Shown here piece after piece: positions 46,390 through 58,173 of a DNA stretch of 64,000 bases. The notes under the pieces are model-generated. The model had not been told where the DNA came from. It searched no databases and saw nothing but the letters and a program-made list of their open reading frames with translations. The stretch's first letter is position 1, and each line of letters begins with the position of its first letter. A program made the translations under genes and the position numbers. This stretch comes from Elmis aenea (taxonomy: Eukaryota; Arthropoda; Insecta; Coleoptera; Elmidae): assembly GCA_947652605.1 (NCBI GenBank), contig OX393577.1, positions 20,091,466-20,155,465 of the forward strand, written 5' to 3'.

Positions 46390-47095
46390 TCTTCTTCTTT
46401 CTTAATCGGTTCCTCTTGTACCTTTCGGTGTCGAGGTATGCTTTTCTATTTCTGTGTTGTTTCTCCACTCCTGCCTATCGTTAGCTAACTGTGGCACATC
46501 TCTCCAGCTGACTCCTTTTTCTTCTAGTCCCTTTATTTTTGGTCTTCATCCATTTCTTTTTTCCTCTATCTGCATTTTCCATCCTATTTTCAGGTATCTA
46601 CTTTCTGGCAGCGTAGTAAATGTCCAAGTCATCTTAATTGATTCGTCTCCATCTTTTTCTTAATATCTGTTACTCCTAGGTTATTTCGAATTTTTTCGTT
46701 ACTGATTTTATCGATCAGTCTACATCCCTCTATTCTTCTCAGATATCTTATTTCCTGTGTCTGTATTCTTTGTTTTTGTTTTTGTGTTAGTGTCCAAGTT
46801 TCTGAACTGTACGTGAGGATGGGTACGTAGGTCCACTGCATTAAAAACTCGCGTCTTCGTGTTTCTTTTAATATTTCCTTCTTACTTATCAAACATTTAT
46901 TAGTGGCGTAGTAAAATTTCGTCGGTGCCACTATTCTGTTATTCAGATCTTCCTCCAATTTACCATTTTCTACAATTATTGTTCCTAAACATTTGAAATG
47001 TGCTACCTGCTCTATCTTTTTTTGGTCTAGCATAATTTGTAACTGGTTCATGATTTTTCGCTATCACCTTAACCTTTGTCTTTGTTATACATTGA
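46390..47095 (-). pseudogene. RTE-like LINE C-terminal fragment, minus strand
   Basis: This is the best preserved copy of the family. The minus-strand 140-codon frame at 46629-47051 reads QKKIEQVAHFKCLGTIIVEN, then IRYLRRIEGCRLIDKI, covering the post-RT region with the usual YLG, ETW and RRIEG blocks. Continuing to 46390 in other frames is the C-terminal tail. Upstream RT and endonuclease are missing, so it is a 5'-truncated dead copy. Confidence 0.8.
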
Positions 47096-48889
47096 TGGTT
47101 AATTAATAAAAGTAAACTCTGACATAAAATTTAAATTTTATTTTTCTAATACTGTAATAATTTTAAATTAAAGATTAAGAGATAACATAATATAATATTA
47201 CTTAAGATAGGTAGCAGATATGTTGTATATTATATTTCATTAAATGAGAAATAACAATAACAAACGATTTACATTCATATAACGAAAAATTATTCTTGAA
47301 AGCTTGATATCGGAAAGAAATGTTGATCGTCATAACCGTCCACCAAGAATAAAAATTTATTACCTACATTTTATGTACTTTCTAGGGTTCTATTACATGC
47401 CCAATATGTCTTTAGATAAAAATCAACGATATAAGATAAACTACCTCAAAAATGAATTGAGGAGCGAATAAAAACTGTGGGTAGTCATAAAGGAACCATA
47501 AACTAATCATTAAATAATAGACCACCCCTAAAATTTCATATTTACTATAAAAACATACGTGAACTAAAATTTATACTTAAAGGCATCCATATTTATGGGT
47601 TGTTTCATTGTTTGAGGCATTAAGAAGATAAAGCTGGATTTTCCGGTGACGATATTGCATACTATTATATTTTGTGGTAAAACAAAAATATTGCTTTTAA
47701 GATATGTTTAGCATGTAAAGTTTAATTCTGGCTGGAAAAAAATGATGATTACTGTAGCCTTTCCCATTTTATACCCTCCATTTTTTCTAATTGCTTACAA
47801 GTTCTGGTAAAAAAAATGCAAACACTAATTTTTATTCTTGATAATTACCTGAAGACGTACAAATGTTTTTAAGGGATTTTAATAGGAAAAAATAAGTTAC
47901 AGCTAGCGTTATATTTCAAATTCTTTGAATTATTCTTTACCACATTTTTCGTTCATATTGACGCTTTCTGTTGCATTTCTAAAAGCATCCCACCCATCGT
48001 AACTTAACACCGCATCTGTCAGAACGCATCAAAGATTCACAATATACAGTAATTTGTGCTGTGACAGTTATGATTTGTTCACACACACATCATTTCACAC
48101 TGAAATAAATCTTGAGGACTGTACTTATCGCACAATGACTCAGTATGTCTTTGTAATCGAGTATTTTCATTATTATGAACATTTGGAGCAGGCCCTGTTG
48201 TGTAACAAACAGAGTTGCGTTAAATTAAATACAATAGTTTTATTTGATTGAGGATAAGAAATTATTTAAGCACTCAGAATAAAAATCGAAGTGAAAAATG
48301 GTTGGTAATATTATATGTGATAATTCGAATTTCTCACAATAAATAATATTTGTTTATGTGATGGTTTTAATGATTTTCTAATTACTTAGCTACTTTATAA
48401 GTTGCTCTGTCTATAGTGTTCCCAAAAAGTCTTAAAGATGCGTTTTGTGATATGACTTTGAACACCAAAAAGTTTTAATATCTTACAGTTAGATGATATT
48501 AATTTTGAATGTTTTTTTTACTAAATTTATTGTATCCTTTTGGAAACAGCTTGAAACGTATCAAGCATTTCTAGACGAGATTCTTCACGAAAAACGATAC
48601 GTTATTTTGCATTAGTTTTGTTTTTTGTTGTTGTTGTATAGAATCAACAGGTTTGTTTTATTTATAGTGCTTAAGAAATAAGCATTTTGAAATTATAAAT
48701 CAAACTTGGGATTATTTTTTGAAAATATGGATTCTACTTTGTCAAAATCTTAACGTGTATTATTATTTAATTGATTTTATGGTGGCCAGCAGTCTAAAGC
48801 TAAAAAAGTTGAATAAAATCTATAATTTTAAGTACTGAAATACTAGATATACAAGTGTTCCAAAGATCGTTATATAGATGCGAATTTGT
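47096..48889. other. Unannotated AT-rich interval
   Basis: 1.8 kb without a supported gene or repeat. A 65-codon plus ORF at 48054-48251 has no domain. Confidence 0.45.
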
Positions 48890-49215
48890 TACAGCAATCG
48901 CCGTTTTTTGCAGCCTTGATTACATTTCTTGGTATTCATCCAGTCATTGTTGTGAGACCTTTACTTTCCATTGCTTCTTCCACCCCATTTTTTCATGTTC
49001 TTCTTGGTTTTCCTTTCTTTCTGCAGTTTGGTGGATGCCACTTTAATATTTTAGTTGGCCATTGAGTTGCATCCATTCTCTGGACATTTCCAGAGATCAA
49101 CATTAGATGCAATAATGATCCAAAGATCATTACCACATGTGTAAATCGTTTGTTTTTTAAAATTATCGCCTTTGTAAACAACCTTGCAGATTGGAATGAT
49201 TGTTGTAAGTGAATA
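48890..49215 (-). pseudogene. LINE C-terminal fragment, minus strand
   Basis: Plus-strand text matches 2225-2420 in order (acagcaatcgccgttttt, ttcatccagtcat, ccttcttccacc-like). The minus strand encodes a C-terminus with NVQRMDATQWPTKILKWHPP and the KKGKPRRT basic tail, the GHVQRM-RWP-K-L-W-P pattern of RTE-like LINEs. It borders the foldback element starting at 49218. Confidence 0.65.
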
Positions 49216-50827
49216 TACAGGGTGTCCCAAATTCGAGTAAATGCATGGGGATCTCGCTTATCAAGATCTACGAGGTCAGTTAAATTAGGACAAAGTTGCG
49301 AAGTTAGATGCTCATCAAAACTGCAAAGAAAATTTTCATAGCTGACTTGGTTCAAAAGTTATTCAAGAAAAATTGAAAACATTGATTTTCGTTTTTTGGC
49401 CGTATTTCCGACACTTTTTAAGATATCAGCTATCTGGAAGCACATCTATGGCAACTTCATACGCTTTATATTTTGAGATAACATAGAATTTCCAACAACG
49501 TTTCGTCTCTTCACAACCATCATCAACTTCATTTTTTTAAATACGGCGAAAAAAATTTAATCTCAGTCGGATAGCATTTTGTCTTCTGATTTCAATGATA
49601 TATGACACTTAATATCTAAAATGATATTTACCACAAAAATTTGAGAAAAACTCATTTTGTCCAATTTTTGAATCAAATTATCTTGTACAAAAAAAAACAA
49701 AATAAAAAACAAAATTTTTTTTTTTTTTTGCTGTTTTGTTAAAACTGTCACTTTGGCATTAATATGATAGTGATTAATTGTGCAATTTGAAACCAGCTAG
49801 AAATTCTTCGACATTTGTGCTTTGTTCGCAATTTTTATTTTCACTTTGTTCTGGTAGTACATTTTTAATTTATTTATTAATTCGCTATCCCTTCGTGTAT
49901 TGCGGAGTATTGTTAAATTAATTTTCGTCAATTATGGAAAATAAAGTGTGATACAATATATTATTGTAATTGATTTTAATGAAGTATTGAATAAACTGTT
50001 GAAAATTAAAAAGCATGCCATGAGAAAACAAAATTTTGTGTATATTATGACATTTCACGAATTCTTTAAAAAGTGTTGATTGTCATCTTTAATAAAAAAA
50101 GCACAAATTCAAAGGATTTGTAGCTGTTTGCAAATTATACAATTAATCGCGATCATATTAATGTCAAAGTGACAGTTTTAACAGAACAACAAAACAAAAC
50201 AAAAATTTTGTTTTTATTTTGCTTATTTTTTTCTTATTCAAAAATTGGACAAAATGAGTTTTTCTCAAATTTTTGTGGTAAAATATCATTTTAGATATAA
50301 AGTGTCAAATATCATTGAAATCAGAAGACAAAATGCTATCCGACTATGAGATTAGAATTTTTTCGCCGTATTTAAAAAAATGAAGTTGATGATGGTTCTG
50401 AAGAGACGGAACGTTGTTGGAAATTCTATGATATCTCAAAATATAAAGCGTAAGAAGTTGCCATGGAGAAGTGCTTCCAAATTGTCGATATCTTGTTAAA
50501 ATATCAATTAAAATATCAATTGACAGTACAATTTAAATATCTCAAATTAAAATACTTTATGGAACAAAAAGTTTTCCCTACATATATATATCTAAAATCT
50601 TTAAGCTGTAAATTAAATACCCTTACTTTAACACATTGATTTTTGTATCTCCCTCTAATTCACATTGTACTTTATTCTAAATTTATCTATATTTTTAAGT
50701 ATTTATCCAGTGCTGTTATCTCTATTACACATGAGAATTTAGGAGCAGATGTGCGCAGGGTTAGCTTGAAATACTACTGTTCTACATTGTTTTGAATATA
50801 TAATTCTGTTACTTATTACTTATTGCA

Positions 50828-53623
50828 ATGCAGCTAGCGCATGTCAATGTAAGGTCATTAATTCCGAAATTATCACAACTAAAATCTTTTTTAAACGAAA
50901 ATCCATATGATGTAATAGCTATCAGCGAAACTTGGTGTACTGCTGATATTGTGGATGAAAGTATCAATATACTAGGCTACAAATTATTTCGCCAAGATAG
51001 GGTAGGTAGAGGTGGTGGAGTGTGCTTATATATTAAAAATTCACTAAAATGCACAAAATTGTTATCCAACAATAACATTGAACAAGTCTGGGTCAAGATT
51101 AAAACCGGAAATAAAACTCTGGCCGTTGGTTGTATTTACAGACCGCAAAGCATAAGCTACAAGATATTCTGTGATGAATTGGAGCAATCGCTCACAATGA
51201 CCTCTAGTATGTGTGATAACGTATGCTGTTTGGGAGATGTAAATATAAATATGATCAAAACAAAATTACCGGAGACTAGTTATTTCAACTCAATGCTTGA
51301 TGCTACTGATTTTGAACAGATTATTTCAACCCCTACACGTATAAGTGAGAAAAATGAAACTCTAATTGATATTATTTTAGTAAACTCTACTAACATTGTT
51401 CAAACCTCTGGCGCTTGTAATTACGACTTTGCTGACCACGAGTTAGTGTTCTGTGATTTAAATTTAATGAACACCGCAAAAGCTCCTGTATATAAAACAA
51501 TTAGAGCCTTCAAATATTTTGATGTCAACAAGTTTAATCATGATTTAATGATGATTCCTTGGCAATGCATATTTTATTTGAACAACATCAACGACAAAGT
51601 TGAATTTTTAAACAATAATGTAATTCAATTATTAAATGAGCATGCTCCATTAAGGATAATAAAAATAACAAAGCGAAAAGCACCATGGTTAACTGATACC
51701 ATTAGATTTGCTAGTGACTTACGTGACAAAGCTTACAAAAAATATAAAAAGTCAAAAATGCCAGCTGATTGGGACTATTATAAGACCTTGCGGAACTCAG
51801 TCAATTTTATGATTAAACAAGAAAAGCGGGTATTTTTTCAACAAAGACTTGATATCGGTAATTCCAAACGGTTATGGGATGAATTAAAGGTCTTAAATAT
51901 AGGGCGTAACCCTAATTATAGTATTCCAAGTCATCTCCAAAAACCCAATGAAATCAATAATTATTTTTTAAATTCAATTCCAACGATATCTAACAAACAG
52001 GATGTTGATAATCTCATTGAATTTTATAAAAGCAATAAAATCCTTGATAGTCAACAATTGTTCAAATTTTCCTCGGTTGATGCCGCTGACATTCTTAAAA
52101 TAATAGGTGAATTAAAGAGTAAAGCAACTGGACACGATAACTTAAACATAGATATTTTAAAATTATGCTGTCCACTGTTGATTCCCTACATTACTCATAT
52201 CATTAATTCTTCCTTGGCTACTAACATGTTCCCTGAAAGTTGGAAAAAATCAATAATTATACCAGTTCCAAAAGTACCGAATCCCAGCGAGTTTAAAGAT
52301 TTCAGGCCTATTAGCATTTTGCCAGTTTTATCAAAACTTTTAGAAAAAGTGATGAATGTTCAATTAAGAAAATATCTAAATGACAATCACATATTACCTG
52401 ACATTCAATCTGGATTTCGACCTAATCGAAGTTGCACAACGACATTACTCTATGTCACCGATGAAATAATATCAGCTACTGACTCAAACAATATAACAGC
52501 ACTTACACTACTTGACTACAGTAAAGCCTTTGATACCATTAATCACCCTGTATTATTAGCGATTCTTGAAAACATAGGATTGTCACCATCGGCTCTAAAA
52601 TTATTTAATAGCTATTTATCCAACAGATTTCAAAGTGTGAAAGTCTTGCAGGAGTTCTCTCAGTTTGAAGCTGTAAACAACGGTGTTCCGCAGGGCTCTA
52701 TCCTAGGGCCACTGCTGTTCATCATATACACTTCTACTTTTTATAAATACGTTTCAACATGTAAAATGAAAATGTTTGCCGATGATTGCCAGCTATTGCA
52801 TTCTTTTCCATTTAAGGATTATCATAACGCAATATCTAATATCAATACAGATCTTGATTCCATATATGCAATTTCAAAAAAACACAATCTTATAACTAAT
52901 CCCAATAAATCTGTCGTACTTCTATTTGGTAAGGTTAATAAAATCAATTATTTGAAGGATCATATTGATGTTCGTATTGGTGACATTTCTATTCCAATTA
53001 AACAGGAAGCTCGGAATTTAGGTTTAGTTTTGAGCAACACGTTCAGATATCAAACGCAAGTAAATAATTATATTAAGAAAAGTTTCTTAAACCTCAAATT
53101 AATTTTTCCTCACAGACAATACTTAACTTCTAAAATCAAAACGATGCTATGTAACTCTCTTGTATTGTCTCATTTCAATTACTGCAGTGAAATTTATGGT
53201 CAATCTATAACACTAGAACAATCCAATCGAATTCAGAGAGTACAAAATTCATGCTTGCGTTTGATATTTGGAATCAGGAAATACGATCATATCTCTCACA
53301 AACTAGTTGATCTTAAATGGCTGAACATGGCGAACAGAAGGAAGCTACAGCTTGCTGTTCTTTGTCACAGAGTGATCTCTCAAAAACAACCGGCTTACTT
53401 ATACAATAAAATTAAATTTCGCACTGACGTTCATACTTTAAATCTTAGGTATAAAAGCTTAATATCTCCACCATCTCATAGGACTGCTTTGTTTGAGCGA
53501 TCATTTCAGTATCAGCTGTACAAAATTTACAATGGAATTCCAATTGAGTTTAAACAGTTAAGCATTCATTCATTCAAGCAAAAAATGTATACACTGCTAT
53601 TCAATCTGCAATGTAAAAATTAA
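50828..53623 (+). CDS. LINE endonuclease/reverse transcriptase (ORF2 protein)
   Basis: A 931-residue protein that nicks target DNA and copies element RNA into it (target-primed reverse transcription). Residues 1-220 are an APE-type endonuclease: HVNVRSL at 5-11, ISETW with catalytic Glu34, a GCIYRPQ block, GDVNIN, LIDIILVN and ADHELV near the end. The reverse transcriptase spans about 430-700: FRPISILPVLSKLLEK, SGFRPNRSCT, LLDYSKAFDT with Asp563, GVPQGSILGPLLF and MFADDCQLL with Asp652-Asp653. A C-terminal region with the post-RT FNYCSEIYG and CLRLIFG blocks follows. All expected catalytic residues are present and no stop or frameshift occurs, so recent activity is plausible. The first Met lies a few codons before the endonuclease core, so a longer N-terminus may be missing. 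The clade is jockey/CR1/L2-like; I do not name it further. Confidence 0.95.
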   Translation: MQLAHVNVRSLIPKLSQLKSFLNENPYDVIAISETWCTADIVDESINILGYKLFRQDRVGRGGGVCLYIKNSLKCTKLLSNNNIEQVWVKIKTGNKTLAVGCIYRPQSISYKIFCDELEQSLTMTSSMCDNVCCLGDVNINMIKTKLPETSYFNSMLDATDFEQIISTPTRISEKNETLIDIILVNSTNIVQTSGACNYDFADHELVFCDLNLMNTAKAPVYKTIRAFKYFDVNKFNHDLMMIPWQCIFYLNNINDKVEFLNNNVIQLLNEHAPLRIIKITKRKAPWLTDTIRFASDLRDKAYKKYKKSKMPADWDYYKTLRNSVNFMIKQEKRVFFQQRLDIGNSKRLWDELKVLNIGRNPNYSIPSHLQKPNEINNYFLNSIPTISNKQDVDNLIEFYKSNKILDSQQLFKFSSVDAADILKIIGELKSKATGHDNLNIDILKLCCPLLIPYITHIINSSLATNMFPESWKKSIIIPVPKVPNPSEFKDFRPISILPVLSKLLEKVMNVQLRKYLNDNHILPDIQSGFRPNRSCTTTLLYVTDEIISATDSNNITALTLLDYSKAFDTINHPVLLAILENIGLSPSALKLFNSYLSNRFQSVKVLQEFSQFEAVNNGVPQGSILGPLLFIIYTSTFYKYVSTCKMKMFADDCQLLHSFPFKDYHNAISNINTDLDSIYAISKKHNLITNPNKSVVLLFGKVNKINYLKDHIDVRIGDISIPIKQEARNLGLVLSNTFRYQTQVNNYIKKSFLNLKLIFPHRQYLTSKIKTMLCNSLVLSHFNYCSEIYGQSITLEQSNRIQRVQNSCLRLIFGIRKYDHISHKLVDLKWLNMANRRKLQLAVLCHRVISQKQPAYLYNKIKFRTDVHTLNLRYKSLISPPSHRTALFERSFQYQLYKIYNGIPIEFKQLSIHSFKQKMYTLLFNLQCKN

Positions 53624-53914
53624 TCTATTACTATTATAATATATTGTTTCTAATCAATTTTGTAACAGCACTGGAATTATGTTGTACAATAAATCTTCTT
53701 TTTGATGTACTATCGCAGAATTTAGGCTAAGTTATATTTAGGCATAAGTTTATTTGGTAAACCTGAATTGTAAATGGTTCCAATGGAAGAGCAGAACGTA
53801 GTTTAAGATTTTTATCTTCAACTACAACTGAATTGGCGCCATTTGGTTTTTCTTTTCCAAATCTTCTCGTATTCGTATATTTTCGTATTTGTATTTAAAT
53901 GTTAAATGTACTAT

Positions 53915-53950
53915 CTTATGATAGATATGATATGATATGATATGATATGT
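53915..53950. repeat. (GATAT)n microsatellite in the LINE 3' region
   Basis: Five consecutive gatat-type units (gatatgatatgatatgatat) occur just upstream of the LINE's A/T-rich end. Confidence 0.95.
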
Positions 53951-54010
53951 AATACTTATGTGTTAAATCTGAGAAAAGAAAAATAAAGGCTTTATTATTA
54001 TTATTATTAT

Positions 54011-54514
54011 ATCGTACATAGATTTATTAAATATGTATAATGTTTACCCGCTTAAGAAGAGAAGAGATTTAATTGGACAAATGCATCTTCATAAACTTTT
54101 GTATAATTCAATTGATGATCCTCAATTCTTAAGTAGTGTAAAAATTAAGGTTCCAGATTCTAGTATACGAGTACGTCAAAATTTTACATTTTTCATCAAA
54201 ATTCCCAAAACTAACTTATATAAAATGTCACCCCTGTATAATATATGTAGTATTCATAATTCTCTATGTTCAAATGTGAACATCTTTGGTCTTGATCAGA
54301 AATATTTTAAATCCGCCATGTGGCAATGTTTATTGGAAAACAAATAATCTGTGATATCTTTCAACATTATTTTACTTATTTGTACTAGTTATATATATAT
54401 ATATACCTTACTTATTTTGTGTTGTTTAGTATTGAATGTTGTTATATGTCTTTTATATATGTATACATGTATTACTCTGTAACTGGATCTGATCTGATCT
54501 GTTGAGTAATAAAC

Positions 54515-54579
<65 letters not shown>

Positions 54580-54601
54580 TTATTATTATTATTACTATTA
54601 T
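54011..54601 (+). mobile_element. 5'-truncated LINE tail of a second family
   Basis: The plus-strand frame 54033-54347 has RDLIGQMHLHKLLYNSIDDP and SPLYNICSIHNSLCSNVNIF, the C-terminal block of a CR1/L2-like ORF2 (R...L-LHKLLN..D...L, then P-Y-I..-YN). It differs from the end of the neighbouring ORF. A 3' segment follows, then a (TTA)n tail of about 85 bp. It starts exactly where the first LINE's (TTA)n ends. Confidence 0.75.
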
Positions 54602-54604
54602 TAT
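54515..54604. repeat. (ATT)n microsatellite
   Basis: About 28 consecutive tat/att triplets with a few interruptions form the tail of the second LINE piece. Such tails are typical of these LINE families. Confidence 0.97.
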
Positions 54605-54806
54605 CTTAAAAAGTGTCGGAAATAGGCCCCAAAAACGAAAATCAATTTTTCTTGAATAACCTTTGAACTAAGACAGCTATGAAAATTTTCTTTGCAGATA
54701 TTTGATGAGCATCTAATTTCGCAACATTGCCCTAATTTAACCGACCTCGTAGCTCTTAAGATAAGCGAGATCCCCATGCATTTACTCGAATTTGGAACAC
54801 CCTGTA

Positions 54807-55888
54807 TAAGCGATAATATTCTTAAATGATAGAAAATTTTCTGGAGATCGAGATGTTATGGCAATCTGTTCTTAGTTTTGAAAAACTGCCTTTAACAGAA
54901 TACCAACGCATTTTGAAACTTTTAAACTGCCTCATTACACACCATTTTGATGTTTTTGAACTGCAACCACTGCTATCATTCTTTAGAAATGTCTAAGGAA
55001 TAAAAATCTCGTGCTGTTACTTGTAGCAAACGTGCAATCAGCACACAATAAAAGAAATCTTTTGTCGCTTCGATGAAGTGCATTTGAGACATAGAAATAT
55101 GATATTGACAGCATTTCACAAAATTGACACTAAGTGAATCGGTACTATAGAACCGTGAGTAAATAAAAGTCTGTCCGTGTCATATTTCTGATATCAAGTT
55201 CAGAACGTGTTGTATCTTTGTCGTGTTGGACTGATGGTACTTCACAGTCTGATGTATAACACTTGTCCAGCGCTTTATTTCCAGAGAACGAACGGAAATT
55301 GTGTGTAAAAGCTGTTACATCGAGATTTTTGAAATGACAAGGGAGTGTGAAAATCGGAAGAGCGATTTCTTTGTCGTGCCATCGAGAACCCATTGAACAA
55401 CTTTAATTTCGTTGCGGAATTAATGGACTGTGACAATTGTTTTTGATTTCTGTCACATACATACACATGTGTGTCTTGAGTGGTCATATCTATGATCTTG
55501 ACTTGCAGACACATAGACAACCCAGCTTACACGTTAAAACAAATTGCATTACAAATCAATACCGTTACTGTTATAACATTAAACACTAACACTATACAAT
55601 ACAATAAACCGGTGCATTGCTTTTTTATTTTTGAAACGTTACTTTAATGTATTAACTTTAAAATTAAAATAAATAACTTTCTTTATAACTTTTTATTTTG
55701 AATTAAATATGATATCGAAAACTACGAGAGATAATTTTTGTTTATCGATTAACAAATTTAATACAATATTTAAAGCAATATTTGTGTTATTTCACTGTCT
55801 AATACAGACAGTATAGCTTAAGAATTTAGTAGCACGCTTATGCTATGTTTATGCCGACTGTACATGCTCACTCCATATAGCCTCAATA
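54807..55888. other. Unannotated interval upstream of the tRNA genes
   Basis: 55136-55520 has mixed composition and overlapping minus-strand ORFs (82 and 81 codons), but no known domain and no clear splice signals. The rest is AT-rich. Confidence 0.4.
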
Positions 55889-55960
55889 GCCGTGATCGTC
55901 TAGTGGTTAGGACCCTACGTTGTGGCCGTAGTAACCCAGGTTCGAATCCTGGTCACGGCA
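55889..55960 (+). tRNA. tRNA-His (GTG)
   Basis: A 72-nt cloverleaf. Acceptor stem GCCGTGA pairs with TCACGGC, D arm tcgtctagtggttagga, anticodon stem ctacg/cgtag around loop ttGTGgc, T arm ccagg-ttcgaat-cctgg, discriminator A. Anticodon GTG reads His codons. The internal A and B boxes are intact, so RNA polymerase III can use it; a T run (tttttt at about 55990) lies 29 nt downstream. No intron. Confidence 0.97.
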
Positions 55961-56237
55961 ATGTGCAAACATTGTCACGGAGAGGTGATTTTTTTTACTG
56001 TTTTAAAAATATTTGTTGGCAATAATTTATTTATATTTACTAATAATCTTCTTCCTACATAGGGGTGTTAAATAACTAGCTTAAATATATGTTTTATTCG
56101 GAAAATCATTTATGAAAATAATCTAAATTTTTTAAGTAACATACGAACATGTCTTAACTATTGTCATCTAGTGCCAAAATGTTTGTTACATACAAATTTT
56201 GTATCCATTTAATATCGGTAATTGGCGAAAAAAAAAG

Positions 56238-56254
56238 CGCCCCCGGGTGGGCTC

Positions 56255-56291
<37 letters not shown>

Positions 56292-56311
56292 GCCAATTGC
56301 GCCACGGAGGC
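56238..56311 (-). tRNA. tRNA-Asn (GTT)
   Basis: A 74-nt cloverleaf on the minus strand. Acceptor GCCTCCG pairs with CGGGGGC including a T-G pair, anticodon stem ttcgg/ccgaa around loop ctGTTaa, T arm with ggttcgagcc, discriminator G. It reads Asn codons. It is convergent with tRNA-His, 278 bp away. A T-run terminator on the minus strand lies right after the 3' end (the plus-strand A run at 56227-56236). Confidence 0.97.
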
Positions 56312-57359
56312 TTGACACGCACAGTACGATTTTAACATCATAACATAAAAAGTGTTGGCATTGTTATTAAATTTATTTTACAATTATTGTTAATTATTTT
56401 AATTTATACATATATCAGTATAAACTTTTTTAAATAGCAATAACGGTGAATTAATTGAACCATACAAAAAGTATATAGTATACCAACACAGTAAAATAAT
56501 TTTGACAAACATTATTAGTATTGAAAAATTGCAATAGATATAAATCGTCAATTTTTAAATTTTCATTAATTGCTTGATTGAAGATATCTTCTTACACACA
56601 GCCTGTTGATGTCAAATGTTTAAAAAGTAACAAATATAACTGCTTAAACAACAATGAAATATCATGCTATGTTTATTTGAAGAACATTTTATGCAATTAT
56701 TATATATTATATATAAACATTTAATATTGCTTTTTTCTTTAATATCTGATATGCTATTCAAACTTGATTTTGTTTACTTACCAATATAAAAATAAATAAG
56801 TATATTTACATTTACTTCATTTGTTTATTTTTTGTTTGGTTTAGTAGTTAAAGTATTTTATTTTTGAAACTTGGACCTTATTTCGAGCAATAGGTCGAGT
56901 AAATTATAATGTGTTTAAAGAGTAAATAAAATATAATACAGTAAGATTCAAAACAGTCCAACATTAACTCTAGAAAAAAAAAACTCGTTAGCTGTGATGC
57001 ATAAAAAATTGGGGCTACTGGACTCCCTTTTCATTTGATACAAGTTTACCTTGGGACGGTTCTGCCCGCTCCACTAATATGTAATGTACCTAATTCATAA
57101 CAGTAGGAATTTCACAGAAAGCAAAAAACAAAGACAATATCGGAAGTAGTTCTAATTGTATTCTATTTAAATTTGTATACAACGCTAAATTTGGCAACAT
57201 GGGGAAGCTGGGGGCCAGTGTCCTTATTGGCTGTTTTCTCAGAGGCACGCGAGATTCAAGTTTACCTCTAACTTACCTGTAGAATTAACCGGTAACGAAA
57301 TACAAGAGATGCGACGACAGGTTTTAACGAACAAAAGAATTAATAAAGGGACAATCCTT
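56312..57359. other. Intergenic interval before the BTB gene
   Basis: AT-rich, no exon called. A consensus-like donor exists on the minus strand (CTACAG|GTAAGTTA) around 57272-57285, without supporting coding sequence. Confidence 0.4.
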
Positions 57360-57526
57360 AAACAAAAATGAGTTCAGTTTTATTTCAATAATTATAATTT
57401 ACAAGCCCAAACTAATTTTGAGTTAAACTTTTTGTGAAAATCGGTGTTGTGTGGCCAAAGTGTAAATAAACATTCAGTAAACTGCAGCTATCGACTGAGA
57501 ATTAACATTCTCAAATACTTTAACAG
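57360..57526 (+). other. Candidate 5'-UTR exon of the BTB gene
   Basis: A strong donor, AACAG|GTAAGAAG, occurs at 57526/57527 on the plus strand. It is followed 637 bp later by the acceptor tttctttgcag at 58163, which directly precedes the BTB start codon. The BTB coding exon must be preceded by another exon because an acceptor sits 10 bp before the ATG. The left border here is arbitrary; no core promoter element is convincing. Confidence 0.35.
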
Positions 57527-58173
57527 GTAAGAAGGGGTATTGGTTACCTGGAGTATGCGCAGTTTATACATTCTTTCAAAAATAAAAACAAAAACAGTCT
57601 ATTTTATCATACGGAGAGCTTGATTCCTATGTTCTGTGTTGAATCCCTAATACCCTAATTCCTAGGACAAAATTTTCAATGACCTGGCTGCAAACGATAA
57701 ACTCTGATCTAATTGTCTTATTTTGAAATACATAAAATTGTCCAAAATAATTGCAAAAAATATTACCTATACAGTCAGTTAGATGTGCAATTATTGTACA
57801 AAATTTTGAGCTAATTTTATATTTATTTTTAAACTTCAAATAAACCGAACAAAATCAGGTTTTTTTCAATTTGTTGTCATAAATCTTCTATTTTTTGGGT
57901 TAGTTAACCGCAATCGAGTTATTTATGTTTTAAAATACTACCTACCTATCGAATGGTGGTATTTGTTTTTAACCAGTTTCAAGAATCTCGGCTCTTCATT
58001 AGTACAAATCTTATTTTGATTGCTACTAATATGGAAAAAAATCTTGAAACTGGTTCAGCATTTCAACAAATGCATCCTTTGATCAAAATTTGAGTGATTT
58101 TTAATGAAACCTATTTTTATTAATAGTATCACACATTTAAATGTTATAAATTGTTTCTTTGCAGATTTTAATA

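Larger units (their letters stand above)
50495..54010 (+). mobile_element. Non-LTR retrotransposon (LINE) with intact ORF2
   Basis: The unit comprises a 333-bp AT-rich 5' segment, one uninterrupted ORF, a 3' segment with (GATAT)n, and a (TTA)n tail at about 53990-54010. There is no long terminal repeat. TATCTT is found before the 5' end (50489-50494) and again at 54602-54607 after the second LINE piece. No ORF1 is seen, so the copy may be 5'-truncated. It is much less decayed than any other LINE in the window. Confidence 0.9.
49218..54804. mobile_element. Foldback TACAGGGTGTCCC element A3, split by LINEs
   Basis: The left end cagggtgtcccaaattcgag and right end ctcgaatttggaacaccctg are flanked by TA (49216-49217, 54805-54806). 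The left arm (to about 49790) matches the right arm in two pieces: 50135-50494 and 54602-54804. The LINE composite 50495-54601 therefore inserted into the right arm after the foldback existed. The left arm gives the uninterrupted order gatatcttaaaaagtgtcgg. The element itself has no coding capacity apart from the insertion. Confidence 0.92.

Noticed and set aside
55145..55520. Minus-strand ORFs of 82 and 81 codons as exons of a gene
   Set aside because: Composition is mildly protein-like, but there are no matching splice sites, no domain, and the two frames overlap.
57272..57285. Minus-strand splice donor CTACAG|GTAAGTTA as evidence of a divergent gene
   Set aside because: A single consensus match with no coding sequence or second signal; expected by chance in a window of this size.
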